Shown here: positions 57,397 to 64,000 of the stretch, piece after piece
How positions within the stretch are numbered: the stretch's first letter is position 1
Layout of the letters: every line of letters begins with the position of its first letter
NCBI RefSeq assembly: GCF_014205255.1
Contig: NZ_JACHNE010000001.1
Location: forward strand, 682,001 to 746,000
DNA: 64,000 bases
DNA from: Streptomyces caelestis
GTDB taxonomy: Bacteria > Actinomycetota > Actinomycetes > Streptomycetales > Streptomycetaceae
Reading direction: 5' to 3'
Position numbers and translations under genes: made by a program
Notes under the pieces: generated by a model
Told to the model about the DNA's origin: nothing
Seen by the model: only the letters and a program-made list of their open reading frames with translations
Database searches by the model: none

Positions 57397-58401
57397 GTGA
57401 CATCCGCAGCCACGTCGGCGCCCTTCACCCCCTTCTCCGGACCGTTCGCCATCGGCACCCTTTCGGCACCGGGCGAGACCAGGTTCCCGGGCCTAGTGGC
57501 CCCGGACGGCCAGGTGCTCGACCTGCGTACGGCACTGGACGAACCCGCGTTGACCACGCTCGCGCTCCTGGAGCGCTGGGACGAGGAGCTGCCGCGGCTG
57601 CACACCCTCGCCGGGGACCCGACGGGCGACTGGCGGCCGCTGGCGGAGATGGCGGTGCACGCGCCCGTCGAGCCCCGGCAGATCTTCCAGTCCGGCGCCA
57701 ACTACCGGCAGCACGTGATCGATCTGGCGGTCGCACACCGCGCCCCGGACGCCCCGGGCACCGTCGAGGAGGCCCGCGCCGAGGTGGCGGCGGTCATGGA
57801 CAAGCGGGCCGCCGAGGACCTCCCGTACGTCTTCATCGGCCTGCCGACCACGATCAGCGGTCCCTACGACGACGTGGTGCTGCCCGCCTGGGCCGAGAAG
57901 CCCGACTGGGAGCTGGAGCTGGCCGCGGTGATCTCCCGCCCCGCCTACCGGGTTTCTGTGGAGGAGGCGCTGGAGTACGTCGCGGGCTACACCATCGCCA
58001 ACGACCTCACCGACCGCGCGAGCGTCTTCCGCCGGGACATGCCCCCGATCGGCACCGACTGGCTGCGCAGCAAGAACGCCCCCGGCTTCACCCCGCTCGG
58101 CCCGTGGATCGTCCCGGCCGGCTCCATCGCGGACCCCTCCGACCTACAGGTCACGCTGAAACTCAACGGCGAGACCATGCAGGACGAGTCCACCAGCGAC
58201 ATGATCTTCGGCGTCGCACGGCTGGTCTCGTACATCTCCCAGACCGCCCGACTGCTTCCCGGCGACCTGGTCCTGACCGGCAGCCCGGCCGGCAACGGCA
58301 TCCACTGGGGCCGACTGCTGCGCGACGGCGACGTGATGGACGGCTCCGTCACCGGACTCGGCACCCAGCGCACCCGCTGTGTCGCGGAGGAGGACCGATG
58401 A
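57397..58401 (+). CDS. Fumarylacetoacetate hydrolase family protein
   Basis: 334 residues from GTG 57397 (GGGAGGA nine bases upstream). FAH catalytic domain: RQIFQSGANYRQHVIDLAV, the metal ligands in KPDWELELAAVISRPAYRV and IANDLTDR, and PGDLVLTGSPAGNGIHWGRL. The N-terminal about 90 residues form a small lead domain. FAH members cleave beta-diketo acids or hydrate and isomerise ring-cleavage products. First gene of the operon; overlaps the cyclase gene (ATGA). A second FAH gene ends the same operon, so two steps of this chemistry are likely. Confidence 0.9.
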   Translation: MTSAATSAPFTPFSGPFAIGTLSAPGETRFPGLVAPDGQVLDLRTALDEPALTTLALLERWDEELPRLHTLAGDPTGDWRPLAEMAVHAPVEPRQIFQSGANYRQHVIDLAVAHRAPDAPGTVEEARAEVAAVMDKRAAEDLPYVFIGLPTTISGPYDDVVLPAWAEKPDWELELAAVISRPAYRVSVEEALEYVAGYTIANDLTDRASVFRRDMPPIGTDWLRSKNAPGFTPLGPWIVPAGSIADPSDLQVTLKLNGETMQDESTSDMIFGVARLVSYISQTARLLPGDLVLTGSPAGNGIHWGRLLRDGDVMDGSVTGLGTQRTRCVAEEDR

Positions 58402-59369
58402 GCGCCGACCGTATCGACCGTACCGATCCCGAGGCGGCGATCGCCGAGGCCGCGAAGGCGTACTCGAACTGGGGCCGCTGGGGCGAGGACGACGTGCTCG
58501 GCACGCTCAACTTCCTCGACGAGGCCAAGCGCCGCGAGGGCGCGGCCCTGATCCGCGACGGCGTCAGTTTCTCCTTGTCACAGGCCTTCGACATGGACGG
58601 CCCGCAGAAAGGCTGGCGGCGGCGTACGAACCCGGTGCACACGATGCTCGCCACCGGCACCGACGCCGCTCTGGGCGGCCAGGGCTTTCCACACGGTTTC
58701 GGTGGCGCCGACGACGTGATCGCCATGCCCTTGCAGTGCTCCACCCAATGGGACGGGCTCGGGCACATCTTCGATCACGGCACGGCGTGGAACGGCCGCC
58801 CGGCGGAGAAGGTCGTCACCTCCGAGGGAGACCTGGTCACCGGCATCGAGCACATGGCACCGCACGTCGCCGGGCGGGGCGTCCTCCTCGACGTGGGCCT
58901 GGTCATCGGCCAGGACGGCGAACTGCCCGACGGCTTCGCGATCACCGAGGAGCACCTGACCGCGACCGCCGCCTCGCATCGTGTGACCGTCGGTCGTGGC
59001 GACCTGGTCCTCGTGCGCACCGGGCGGCTGGCCCGCGCCCGTCACGAAGGCTGGGGCGACTACGCGGGCGGACCGGCGCCGGGGCTGAGCTTCAGTACGG
59101 CCGGCTGGCTGCACCGGAGCGAGATCGCCGGGATCGCCACCGACACCTGGGGCTTCGAGGTGCGGCCCAACGAGTTCGACCACGCCTTCCAGCCGCTGCA
59201 CCAGGTCGCCATCCCCCACATCGGTCTGCTCATCGGGGAGATGTGGGACCTCGACGCCCTCGCCGCACATTCCGCAGCCGACGGCCGGTACGAGTTCTGG
59301 CTCACCGCCGCGCCACTGCCCATCACCGGTTCCGTCGGCTCACCGGTGAATCCCATCGCCGTCAAGTAA
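58398..59369 (+). CDS. Cyclase-family (kynurenine-formamidase-like) metal hydrolase
   Basis: 323 residues. Cyclase superfamily (PF04199-type) with a longer N-terminus: NWGRWGEDDVLGTLNFLDEA, the metal region CSTQWDGLGHIFDHGTAWNG in place of the HxGTHxDxP of small members, and GDLVLVRTGRLARARHEGWG. Enzymes of this fold hydrolyse amides or lactones such as formylkynurenine or isatin using Mn or Zn. Role here unknown; it could open a lactone or amide before or after ring cleavage. Spacing to the monooxygenase is 114 bp. Confidence 0.85.
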   Translation: MSADRIDRTDPEAAIAEAAKAYSNWGRWGEDDVLGTLNFLDEAKRREGAALIRDGVSFSLSQAFDMDGPQKGWRRRTNPVHTMLATGTDAALGGQGFPHGFGGADDVIAMPLQCSTQWDGLGHIFDHGTAWNGRPAEKVVTSEGDLVTGIEHMAPHVAGRGVLLDVGLVIGQDGELPDGFAITEEHLTATAASHRVTVGRGDLVLVRTGRLARARHEGWGDYAGGPAPGLSFSTAGWLHRSEIAGIATDTWGFEVRPNEFDHAFQPLHQVAIPHIGLLIGEMWDLDALAAHSAADGRYEFWLTAAPLPITGSVGSPVNPIAVK

Positions 59370-59483
59370 CGCCCTGGACGGCCGGGCGGGCCGCGCCCGG
59401 ACGGCTACGCCACCCTCGCCCGCCCGGCCAGCAACACCCCCCTTGCCGCTCGAAGTCGCGCGGCACCATCTCAGGGAGAACCC

Positions 59484-60623
59484 ATGAACGACCCCCGTCC
59501 CCGCACCGTCCTCGTCATAGGCGGTGGCGCGTCCGGCAACGCCGTGACCGTGCTGCTGCGGCGGGCGGGCATCGCCGTGGAACTGATCGAGGCCAAGCCC
59601 GACTGGAACGTGCTCGGCTCCGGCATCACCCTCCAGGGCAACGCGCTGCGCGTGCTGCGCGAAGTGGGCGTGTGGGACAAGGTCCGGGAGAGCGGCTACG
59701 CCGTCGACGCCGTCGGCCTGGCCGCGCCCGACGGGACCGTGTTCCATGTCCAGCAGGACATCCGCACCGGCGGGGACGACCTGCCCCCGATCTTCGGCAT
59801 GCAGCGGCCCCGGCTCCAGGAGATTCTGTGTGAGGCCGTTCTCGAGAGCGGCGCGGCGATACGCCTCGGCACCACCGCCGAGGAACTGGTCCAGGACGCG
59901 TCCGGCGTCACCGCCCGGTTCAGCGACGGCACCACGGGCCGCTACGACCTTGTCATCGCCGCCGACGGCGTCGGCTCCCGCACGCGCGCGATGATCGGCA
60001 TCAGCGACAAACCCGAACCGACCGGCATGGCCATCTGGCGCGTCCCCGCGCCCCGCCCCGAGGGCGTGGAGCGCATGGTCCTGGCCTACGGCGGAACCTG
60101 CTACATCGCCGGCTACTGCCCCACCAGCAAGAACACCCTCTACGCCTACCTCGTCGAGGCCAACCGCGACCGCGCCTCCATCGACCCGGCCTCGTACGCG
60201 GACGAGATGCGGCGGCTGGCCGCGCCCTACGGAGGCGCGTGGCCGGAGATCGCCGCGAGCATCACCGACTCCGCCAAGGTCAACTACACCTGGTTCGACC
60301 GGCTGCTCGTCGAGGGCTCCTGGCACCGCGGCCGGGTCGTCCTGATCGGTGACGCGGCCCACGTCTGTCCCCCCACGCTCGCCCAGGGCGCGGCCATGTC
60401 GCTGGAGGACGCCTCCGTACTGGCCGAGATGCTGGGCGAGGAGCAGGACTGGAGTTCCCTCGACGCCCTGCTGACCGGCTTCTACGAACGCCGGATCAAC
60501 CGTGTCCGCATGGTGGTCGAAGCATCCGTGCAACTCGGTCAGTGGCAGCTGGACGGCGTCCGTGACGCCGACGCACCCGGTCTGATGGGCCGCACGATGT
60601 CCGCCCTGAAGGAGACCCCGTGA
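59484..60623 (+). CDS. FAD-dependent aromatic monooxygenase (PHBH/salicylate-hydroxylase fold)
   Basis: 379 residues from ATG 59484 (AGGGAG upstream). GxGxxG in VLVIGGGASGNA, the DG motif in VIAADGVGSRTRAM (161-162) and GDAAH (289-293) with HVCPPTLAQGAAMSLEDA are the three fingerprints of group A flavin monooxygenases. They hydroxylate phenolic acids, in some cases with decarboxylation. It overlaps the amidohydrolase gene by GTGA. The likely role is to install the second hydroxyl needed for extradiol cleavage. Confidence 0.9.
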   Translation: MNDPRPRTVLVIGGGASGNAVTVLLRRAGIAVELIEAKPDWNVLGSGITLQGNALRVLREVGVWDKVRESGYAVDAVGLAAPDGTVFHVQQDIRTGGDDLPPIFGMQRPRLQEILCEAVLESGAAIRLGTTAEELVQDASGVTARFSDGTTGRYDLVIAADGVGSRTRAMIGISDKPEPTGMAIWRVPAPRPEGVERMVLAYGGTCYIAGYCPTSKNTLYAYLVEANRDRASIDPASYADEMRRLAAPYGGAWPEIAASITDSAKVNYTWFDRLLVEGSWHRGRVVLIGDAAHVCPPTLAQGAAMSLEDASVLAEMLGEEQDWSSLDALLTGFYERRINRVRMVVEASVQLGQWQLDGVRDADAPGLMGRTMSALKETP

Positions 60624-61639
60624 ACTCCGTGAGTTCCCAGAACGGCGCACCCACGATCGACGTCCACGCGCACGTCCTGCTCCCTCAGGTCGAGGACGCC
60701 GTCGCCGGACACCCCGGGCTGGCCGCGGCACGCGATCTCGACGCCCGCCGCAACGGCCCCGAGGCCATCGCCGTCAGCGGCCCGATGTTCCGCGACCGCT
60801 TCCCGAAACTGACTGACGTCAAGGCCCGGCTCGCCGCGATGGACGCCTCCGAGGTCGACGTCCAGCTGGTCTCACCGTCTCCGTCGCACTACCACTACTG
60901 GGCCGACGAGCACCTGGCCCGCACGGTGTGGGAACTGGCCAACGTGGGCACCGCCGCGCACGTCGCCCAGGCCCCGCAGCGGCTGCACGGCCTCGGCCTC
61001 GTCCCGCTCCAGCACCCGGGCCTCGCTGTCGAAGCCCTCGAGCACGCCCTCGGCCTGGGCCTGCGCGGTGTCGAGATATCGAGCCACGCACCGGGACGCG
61101 AACTGTCGGACCCCGCGTACGAACCATTCTGGACACGGGCCGAGGAAAGCGGCGCGATTCTCTTCCTGCATCCCTTCGGCTGCACGCTCGACGAGCGCCT
61201 CAACCGGTGGTACCTGTCCAACACCGTCGGCCAGCCGACCGAGAACGCCGTCGCCCTGTCCCATCTGATCTTCTCCGGAGTCCTGGACCGGCACCCGGGC
61301 TTGCGCATCGTCGCCGCCCACGGAGGCGGCTATCTGCCCACCCACATCGGCCGCTCCGACCACGCCTGGCTCGCCCGCACCGACACCCGCGGCTGCGCGC
61401 ACCCGCCCAGCAGCTATCTCAAGCAGCTGTACTTCGACTCCCTTGTCCACGACCCGGACGTGCTGCGCGAACTGATCCGGGCAGCCGGCCCCGACCGGGT
61501 CCTGCTCGGCTCCGACTTCCCCTTCGACATGGGCACCAAGGACCCGCTCGGCGCGCTGCGCGACGTCACGGACCTGCCCGCCCCCCACTTCCACGCCGTA
61601 CGCGGCGGCAACGCGGCAGCACTGCTGCGTCTCACCTGA
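60620..61639 (+). CDS. Amidohydrolase-2 (ACMSD/gamma-resorcylate-decarboxylase-like)
   Basis: 339 residues. TIM-barrel metal site: DVHAH (H16, H18), FLHPFG (H184), AAHGGG (H234) and GSDFPF (D299), the ACMSD set. Family members decarboxylate aromatic or semialdehyde acids (ACMSD, gamma-resorcylate, 5-carboxyvanillate) without cofactor other than the metal. Between the hydroxylase and the extradiol dioxygenase it would most simply remove a carboxyl group before or after ring cleavage. Confidence 0.88.
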   Translation: MNSVSSQNGAPTIDVHAHVLLPQVEDAVAGHPGLAAARDLDARRNGPEAIAVSGPMFRDRFPKLTDVKARLAAMDASEVDVQLVSPSPSHYHYWADEHLARTVWELANVGTAAHVAQAPQRLHGLGLVPLQHPGLAVEALEHALGLGLRGVEISSHAPGRELSDPAYEPFWTRAEESGAILFLHPFGCTLDERLNRWYLSNTVGQPTENAVALSHLIFSGVLDRHPGLRIVAAHGGGYLPTHIGRSDHAWLARTDTRGCAHPPSSYLKQLYFDSLVHDPDVLRELIRAAGPDRVLLGSDFPFDMGTKDPLGALRDVTDLPAPHFHAVRGGNAAALLRLT

Positions 61640-61649
61640 GGAGCCCGAC

Positions 61650-62588
61650 ATGACCAACCGTCTGCTCACCCACCTGCGGCACGTCGACCTGGCCGTGCCG
61701 GACTACGACAAGCAGCTCGACTTCTACGCCGGCGTCTGGGGCCTGACCAAGGTCGCCGAGGACTCCGGCATCTCCTTCCTGGCCGCCGAGGGCTCCCCCG
61801 AGCAGTACATCGTCCGGCTCCGCAAGGCCGAGGAGAAGCGCCTCGACCTCATCTCGTACGGCGCGGCGAACCCCGCCGACGTGGACACACTCGCCGAGCA
61901 ACTCCTCGCGGGTGGAGTGCGGTTGATATCCCAGCCGGGCAAGGTCGACACCCCCGGCGGCGGCTACGGCTTCCGCTTCTTCGACATCGACGGCCGCACC
62001 ATCGAGGTCTCGGCCGACGTCGAGGCGCGCCGGCACCGTCGTATCGAGGAGAAGGAGTCCATCCCGGTCCGTCTCTCGCACGTCGTCCTGAACTCCCCCA
62101 ACATCAACGCCACCCGCGCCTGGTACGAGCAGCACCTCGACTTCCGGCTGTCCGACACGATGGCCTTGCCACACATGGGTGAGGTCATGCACTTCATGCG
62201 GATCAGCAACCAGCACCACTCCATGGCCATCGCCAGCGGTCCGCACACCTCCCTGCAGCACCTCTCCTTCGAGATGCGCGGCGTCGACGAGTACATGCGC
62301 GGCTCCGGCCGCGTGATGCGCTCCGGCGCCCGCAAGATCTGGGGCCCTGGGCGGCACATGGCGGGCGACAACACCTTCACGTACTTCCTCGACCCGCACG
62401 GCAACACCGTGGAGTACACCACCGAGCTCGAAAAGCTGGACGAGGACACCTGGCACCCGCACATCTACGACCTGACGAAGCCCGAGAACGCCGACCAGTG
62501 GGGCACGTCCAACCCGATGAACGAGATGGTCGCCAAGGAGATGCTCAACGACGTCGACCGCGGCGTCTTCGTCGCTCCGCCGGTCTGA
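61650..62588 (+). CDS. Type I extradiol ring-cleavage dioxygenase
   Basis: 312 residues. Two VOC domains; iron ligands H144 (LSHVVL), H204 (LQHLSFE) and E255 (NTVEYTTE) are all present. The C-terminal tail is long (ENADQWGTSNPMNEMVAKEM). It follows the amidohydrolase by 10 bp (GAGGAG site). It resembles the 23.9 kb dioxygenase in fold but is clearly different in sequence, so the two operons probably cleave different catechols. Confidence 0.9.
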   Translation: MTNRLLTHLRHVDLAVPDYDKQLDFYAGVWGLTKVAEDSGISFLAAEGSPEQYIVRLRKAEEKRLDLISYGAANPADVDTLAEQLLAGGVRLISQPGKVDTPGGGYGFRFFDIDGRTIEVSADVEARRHRRIEEKESIPVRLSHVVLNSPNINATRAWYEQHLDFRLSDTMALPHMGEVMHFMRISNQHHSMAIASGPHTSLQHLSFEMRGVDEYMRGSGRVMRSGARKIWGPGRHMAGDNTFTYFLDPHGNTVEYTTELEKLDEDTWHPHIYDLTKPENADQWGTSNPMNEMVAKEMLNDVDRGVFVAPPV

Positions 62589-62681
62589 CCCCTTGACCCC
62601 GGGGGCTCGGCGCACTCCCCCGCCATGCCGTGCCGCCGCGCCCCCGGCCTGTGCCATCCCACCCAGCTCCCTAGGAATGCC

Positions 62682-63647
62682 ATGCGTTTCGCCACGTACG
62701 AACAGCACGGCCGCAGCCGTCTCGCCACCGTCGAGGACGACGGCACGCTCTACCCCTGCCCCGGCGCGGGGACGCTTCTCGACCTGATCCAGGCCGGTCC
62801 CGAGGCGCTGCGCGAGGCGGGCAACGCAAGCCTGGACGTGCCGCGCGGCCCGCACGTCTCCCAGGTGCGTTTGCTGCCGCCGCTTCAACCGCCGTCCGTA
62901 CGCGACTTCGTCACGTTCGAGGAGCACGTCGAGGGTGTACGACGCAGCATCGACGGAGTCTCGGGCGCCCCGGACGCCTGGTACGACGCGCCCACCTTCT
63001 ACTTCACCAACCCCTACGCGGTCATCGGCGCTCACGAAGACGTCCCCGTGCCGCCCGGCAGCCAGGCAATGGACTTCGAACTCGAAGTCGCCGCGGTCAT
63101 CGGCCGCGAGGGCCGCGACCTCACCCCTGAGCAGGCCCGCGACCACATCATCGGCTACACCATCTACAACGACTGGTCCGCACGCGACCTCCAGTCCCGT
63201 GAGATGCAGGTCAGCCTCGGCCCCTGCAAGGGCAAGGACACCGCCACCACCCTCGGCCCCCACCTCGTCACCGCGGACGAGCTGGAGCCCTACCGCGACA
63301 GCGACGGATTCCTGCGCCTGGCGCTGACCGCCGAGATCAACGGCGAGGTCGTCGGCAAGGACCTGCTGTCCCACATGAGCTGGACCTTCGAGGAGATGAC
63401 GGCATACGCCTCCCGCGGCACCTGGGTACGCCCCGGTGACGTCCTCGGCTCCGGCACGTGCGGCAACGGCGGCTGCCTCGCCGAACTCTGGGGCGTGCGC
63501 GGCCGCCAGGACCCGCCGCCGCTCAAGCCCGGCGACACCGTCACCCTCACCGTCGAGGGCATCGGCACCGTCTCCAACACCGTGGTACCCGGTGCCGAAC
63601 CGGTGGCCGTCCCTCGCGCCCGTAGGCGCCCGCGAACGCGCCCGTGA
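62682..63647 (+). CDS. Fumarylacetoacetate hydrolase family protein
   Basis: 321 residues from ATG 62682 (AGGA about seven bases upstream); the frame is open upstream but untypical. FAH domain: VRDFVTFEEHVEGVRRSIDG, the metal ligands in MDFELEVAAVIGREGRDLTP and GYTIYNDWSARDLQ, and GDVLGSGTCGNGGCLAELWG. The YNDWSARDxQ block is typical of the 2-hydroxy-dienedioate/FAH-like group. It most likely hydrolyses the product of the extradiol dioxygenase. An Arg-rich tail ends the protein. Confidence 0.9.
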   Translation: MRFATYEQHGRSRLATVEDDGTLYPCPGAGTLLDLIQAGPEALREAGNASLDVPRGPHVSQVRLLPPLQPPSVRDFVTFEEHVEGVRRSIDGVSGAPDAWYDAPTFYFTNPYAVIGAHEDVPVPPGSQAMDFELEVAAVIGREGRDLTPEQARDHIIGYTIYNDWSARDLQSREMQVSLGPCKGKDTATTLGPHLVTADELEPYRDSDGFLRLALTAEINGEVVGKDLLSHMSWTFEEMTAYASRGTWVRPGDVLGSGTCGNGGCLAELWGVRGRQDPPPLKPGDTVTLTVEGIGTVSNTVVPGAEPVAVPRARRRPRTRP

Positions 63648-63750
63648 ACCGCGAGGCGTAATCTCGTCGCCAACGGCGGCTGGTCGACGGTCTTGCCCGG
63701 CTCCTCCGTTCGATCCCTGGTCGACCTCCGGCGGCTGTAAGGACCCGAAC

Positions 63751-63820
63751 GTGAACAAGGTCAGCGCGAGCGCCGCCGAGGCGGTGGCCGACATCTGCGA
63801 CGGGGCCTCGCTCGCCGTTC
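63751..63820 (+). pseudogene. 5' stump of 3-oxoacid CoA-transferase subunit A
   Basis: GTG 63751 opens MNKVSASAAEAVADICDGAS followed by LAV, the conserved N-terminus of ScoA/PcaI/AtoD-type subunit A (NKVxxSAxEAVxDIxDGAxxxxGGFG). Right after LAV the GGFG loop is missing and the sequence changes to unrelated text, so the gene is cut after 23 codons. Confidence 0.7.
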
Positions 63821-63829
63821 GATCCTCAC

Positions 63830-63911
63830 TCAGCTCGGTGAGATCGACCGGGCCGAAGCCCGTTTCACCGCACTCCTCGGCCTCGGCGAGGCGCACGACG
63901 CCGCTTCCTGA
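63830..63911 (+). pseudogene. 3' end of an unrecognised gene joined to the CoA-transferase stump
   Basis: In another frame the DNA reads ILTQLGEIDRAEARFTALLG and LGEAHDAAS then stop, a helical, protein-like C-terminus. It probably marks the far side of a deletion that removed most of the CoA-transferase. Nothing recognisable follows to 64000. Confidence 0.3.
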
Positions 63912-64000
63912 ACCACGTGGCCGGGGCCGCGCCCGCCCACGGCGGGGCGGGCGTTGCTCCATGGCACCAGGCCACCCGACGCACGCCTCGCACAGAACGC

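Noticed and set aside
1..64000. tRNA, rRNA, CRISPR array, replication origin or prophage
   Set aside because: No cloverleaf with a matching anticodon stem, no regular spacer repeats, no DnaA-box cluster and no phage structural genes were seen. A tRNA-scan would be needed to exclude a single tRNA.

Overview
The window looks like a Streptomyces (or close actinomycete) chromosome segment. It is very GC-rich with strong third-position G/C bias. Many genes start with GTG, some starts appear leaderless, operons are packed with ATGA/GTGA overlaps, and the regulator families (CGNR, HxlR, PadR, MarR) and Tat-type secreted glycosidase are typical of that genus. There are about 50 credible intact or nearly intact genes and an unusually large number of gene remnants, so this is an accessory, turning-over region. 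No rRNA, tRNA, CRISPR array or origin was seen.

Layout. 0-1 kb: 3' end of a secreted two-domain protein with a strong terminator. 1-7 kb: VOC protein, MFS pump, flavin monooxygenase and MBL hydrolase, facing a CGNR-type regulator across an operator with three half-sites, then a second MBL hydrolase. 7-11 kb: IS630 remnant, an HxlR regulator, SnoaL-like proteins, a dispersed promoter-like repeat and a lipoprotein beta-carbonic anhydrase. 11-26 kb: a catabolic block. On the minus strand, cupin, glutaryl-CoA-dehydrogenase-like protein, zinc dehydrogenase, MFS transporter, acyl-CoA ligase, 3-hydroxybutyryl-CoA dehydrogenase, EtfB, EtfA and adenylate kinase follow one another. Next come MarR, FAH-family hydrolase and CMD-family protein, divergent from an extradiol dioxygenase and an aldehyde dehydrogenase. 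26-29 kb: MacB-type ABC exporter. 29-33 kb: Bcr/CflA pump, a solitary ctaD and a small membrane protein, divergent from MarR. 33-38 kb: ferric-siderophore import system with an iron box, MarR, DUF2218 protein. 38-43 kb: TerC protein, a decayed tract, GH29 fucosidase. 43.7-46.3 kb: two glycosyltransferase-type genes. 47-51 kb: PadR plus an ABC exporter and a dead PadR copy. 51-57 kb: remnants around a Ser/Thr kinase, including a scar that beheads two divergent genes. 57-63.6 kb: LysR-controlled aromatic ring-cleavage operon. 63.7 kb: stump of a 3-oxoacid CoA-transferase gene.

How the genes fit together (inference). The 57.4-63.6 kb operon has a logical order for degrading an aromatic acid: FAD hydroxylase, ACMSD-type decarboxylase, type I extradiol dioxygenase and FAH-family hydrolases, with a cyclase-family hydrolase at the head. 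The 11-26 kb block pairs a second ring-cleavage module with enzymes able to take glutaryl-CoA through crotonyl-CoA and 3-hydroxybutyryl-CoA, with electrons leaving through ETF; enoyl-CoA hydratase and thiolase are absent from the window. The substrates cannot be read from sequence alone. The most unusual structural observations are a dispersed ~64-bp element that appears to be the fossil upstream region of an HxlR gene, a decayed carbonic-anhydrase copy near one of its copies, an in-frame insertion of a Streptomyces-type palindromic repeat in the acyl-CoA dehydrogenase, and a deletion scar joining two headless genes.
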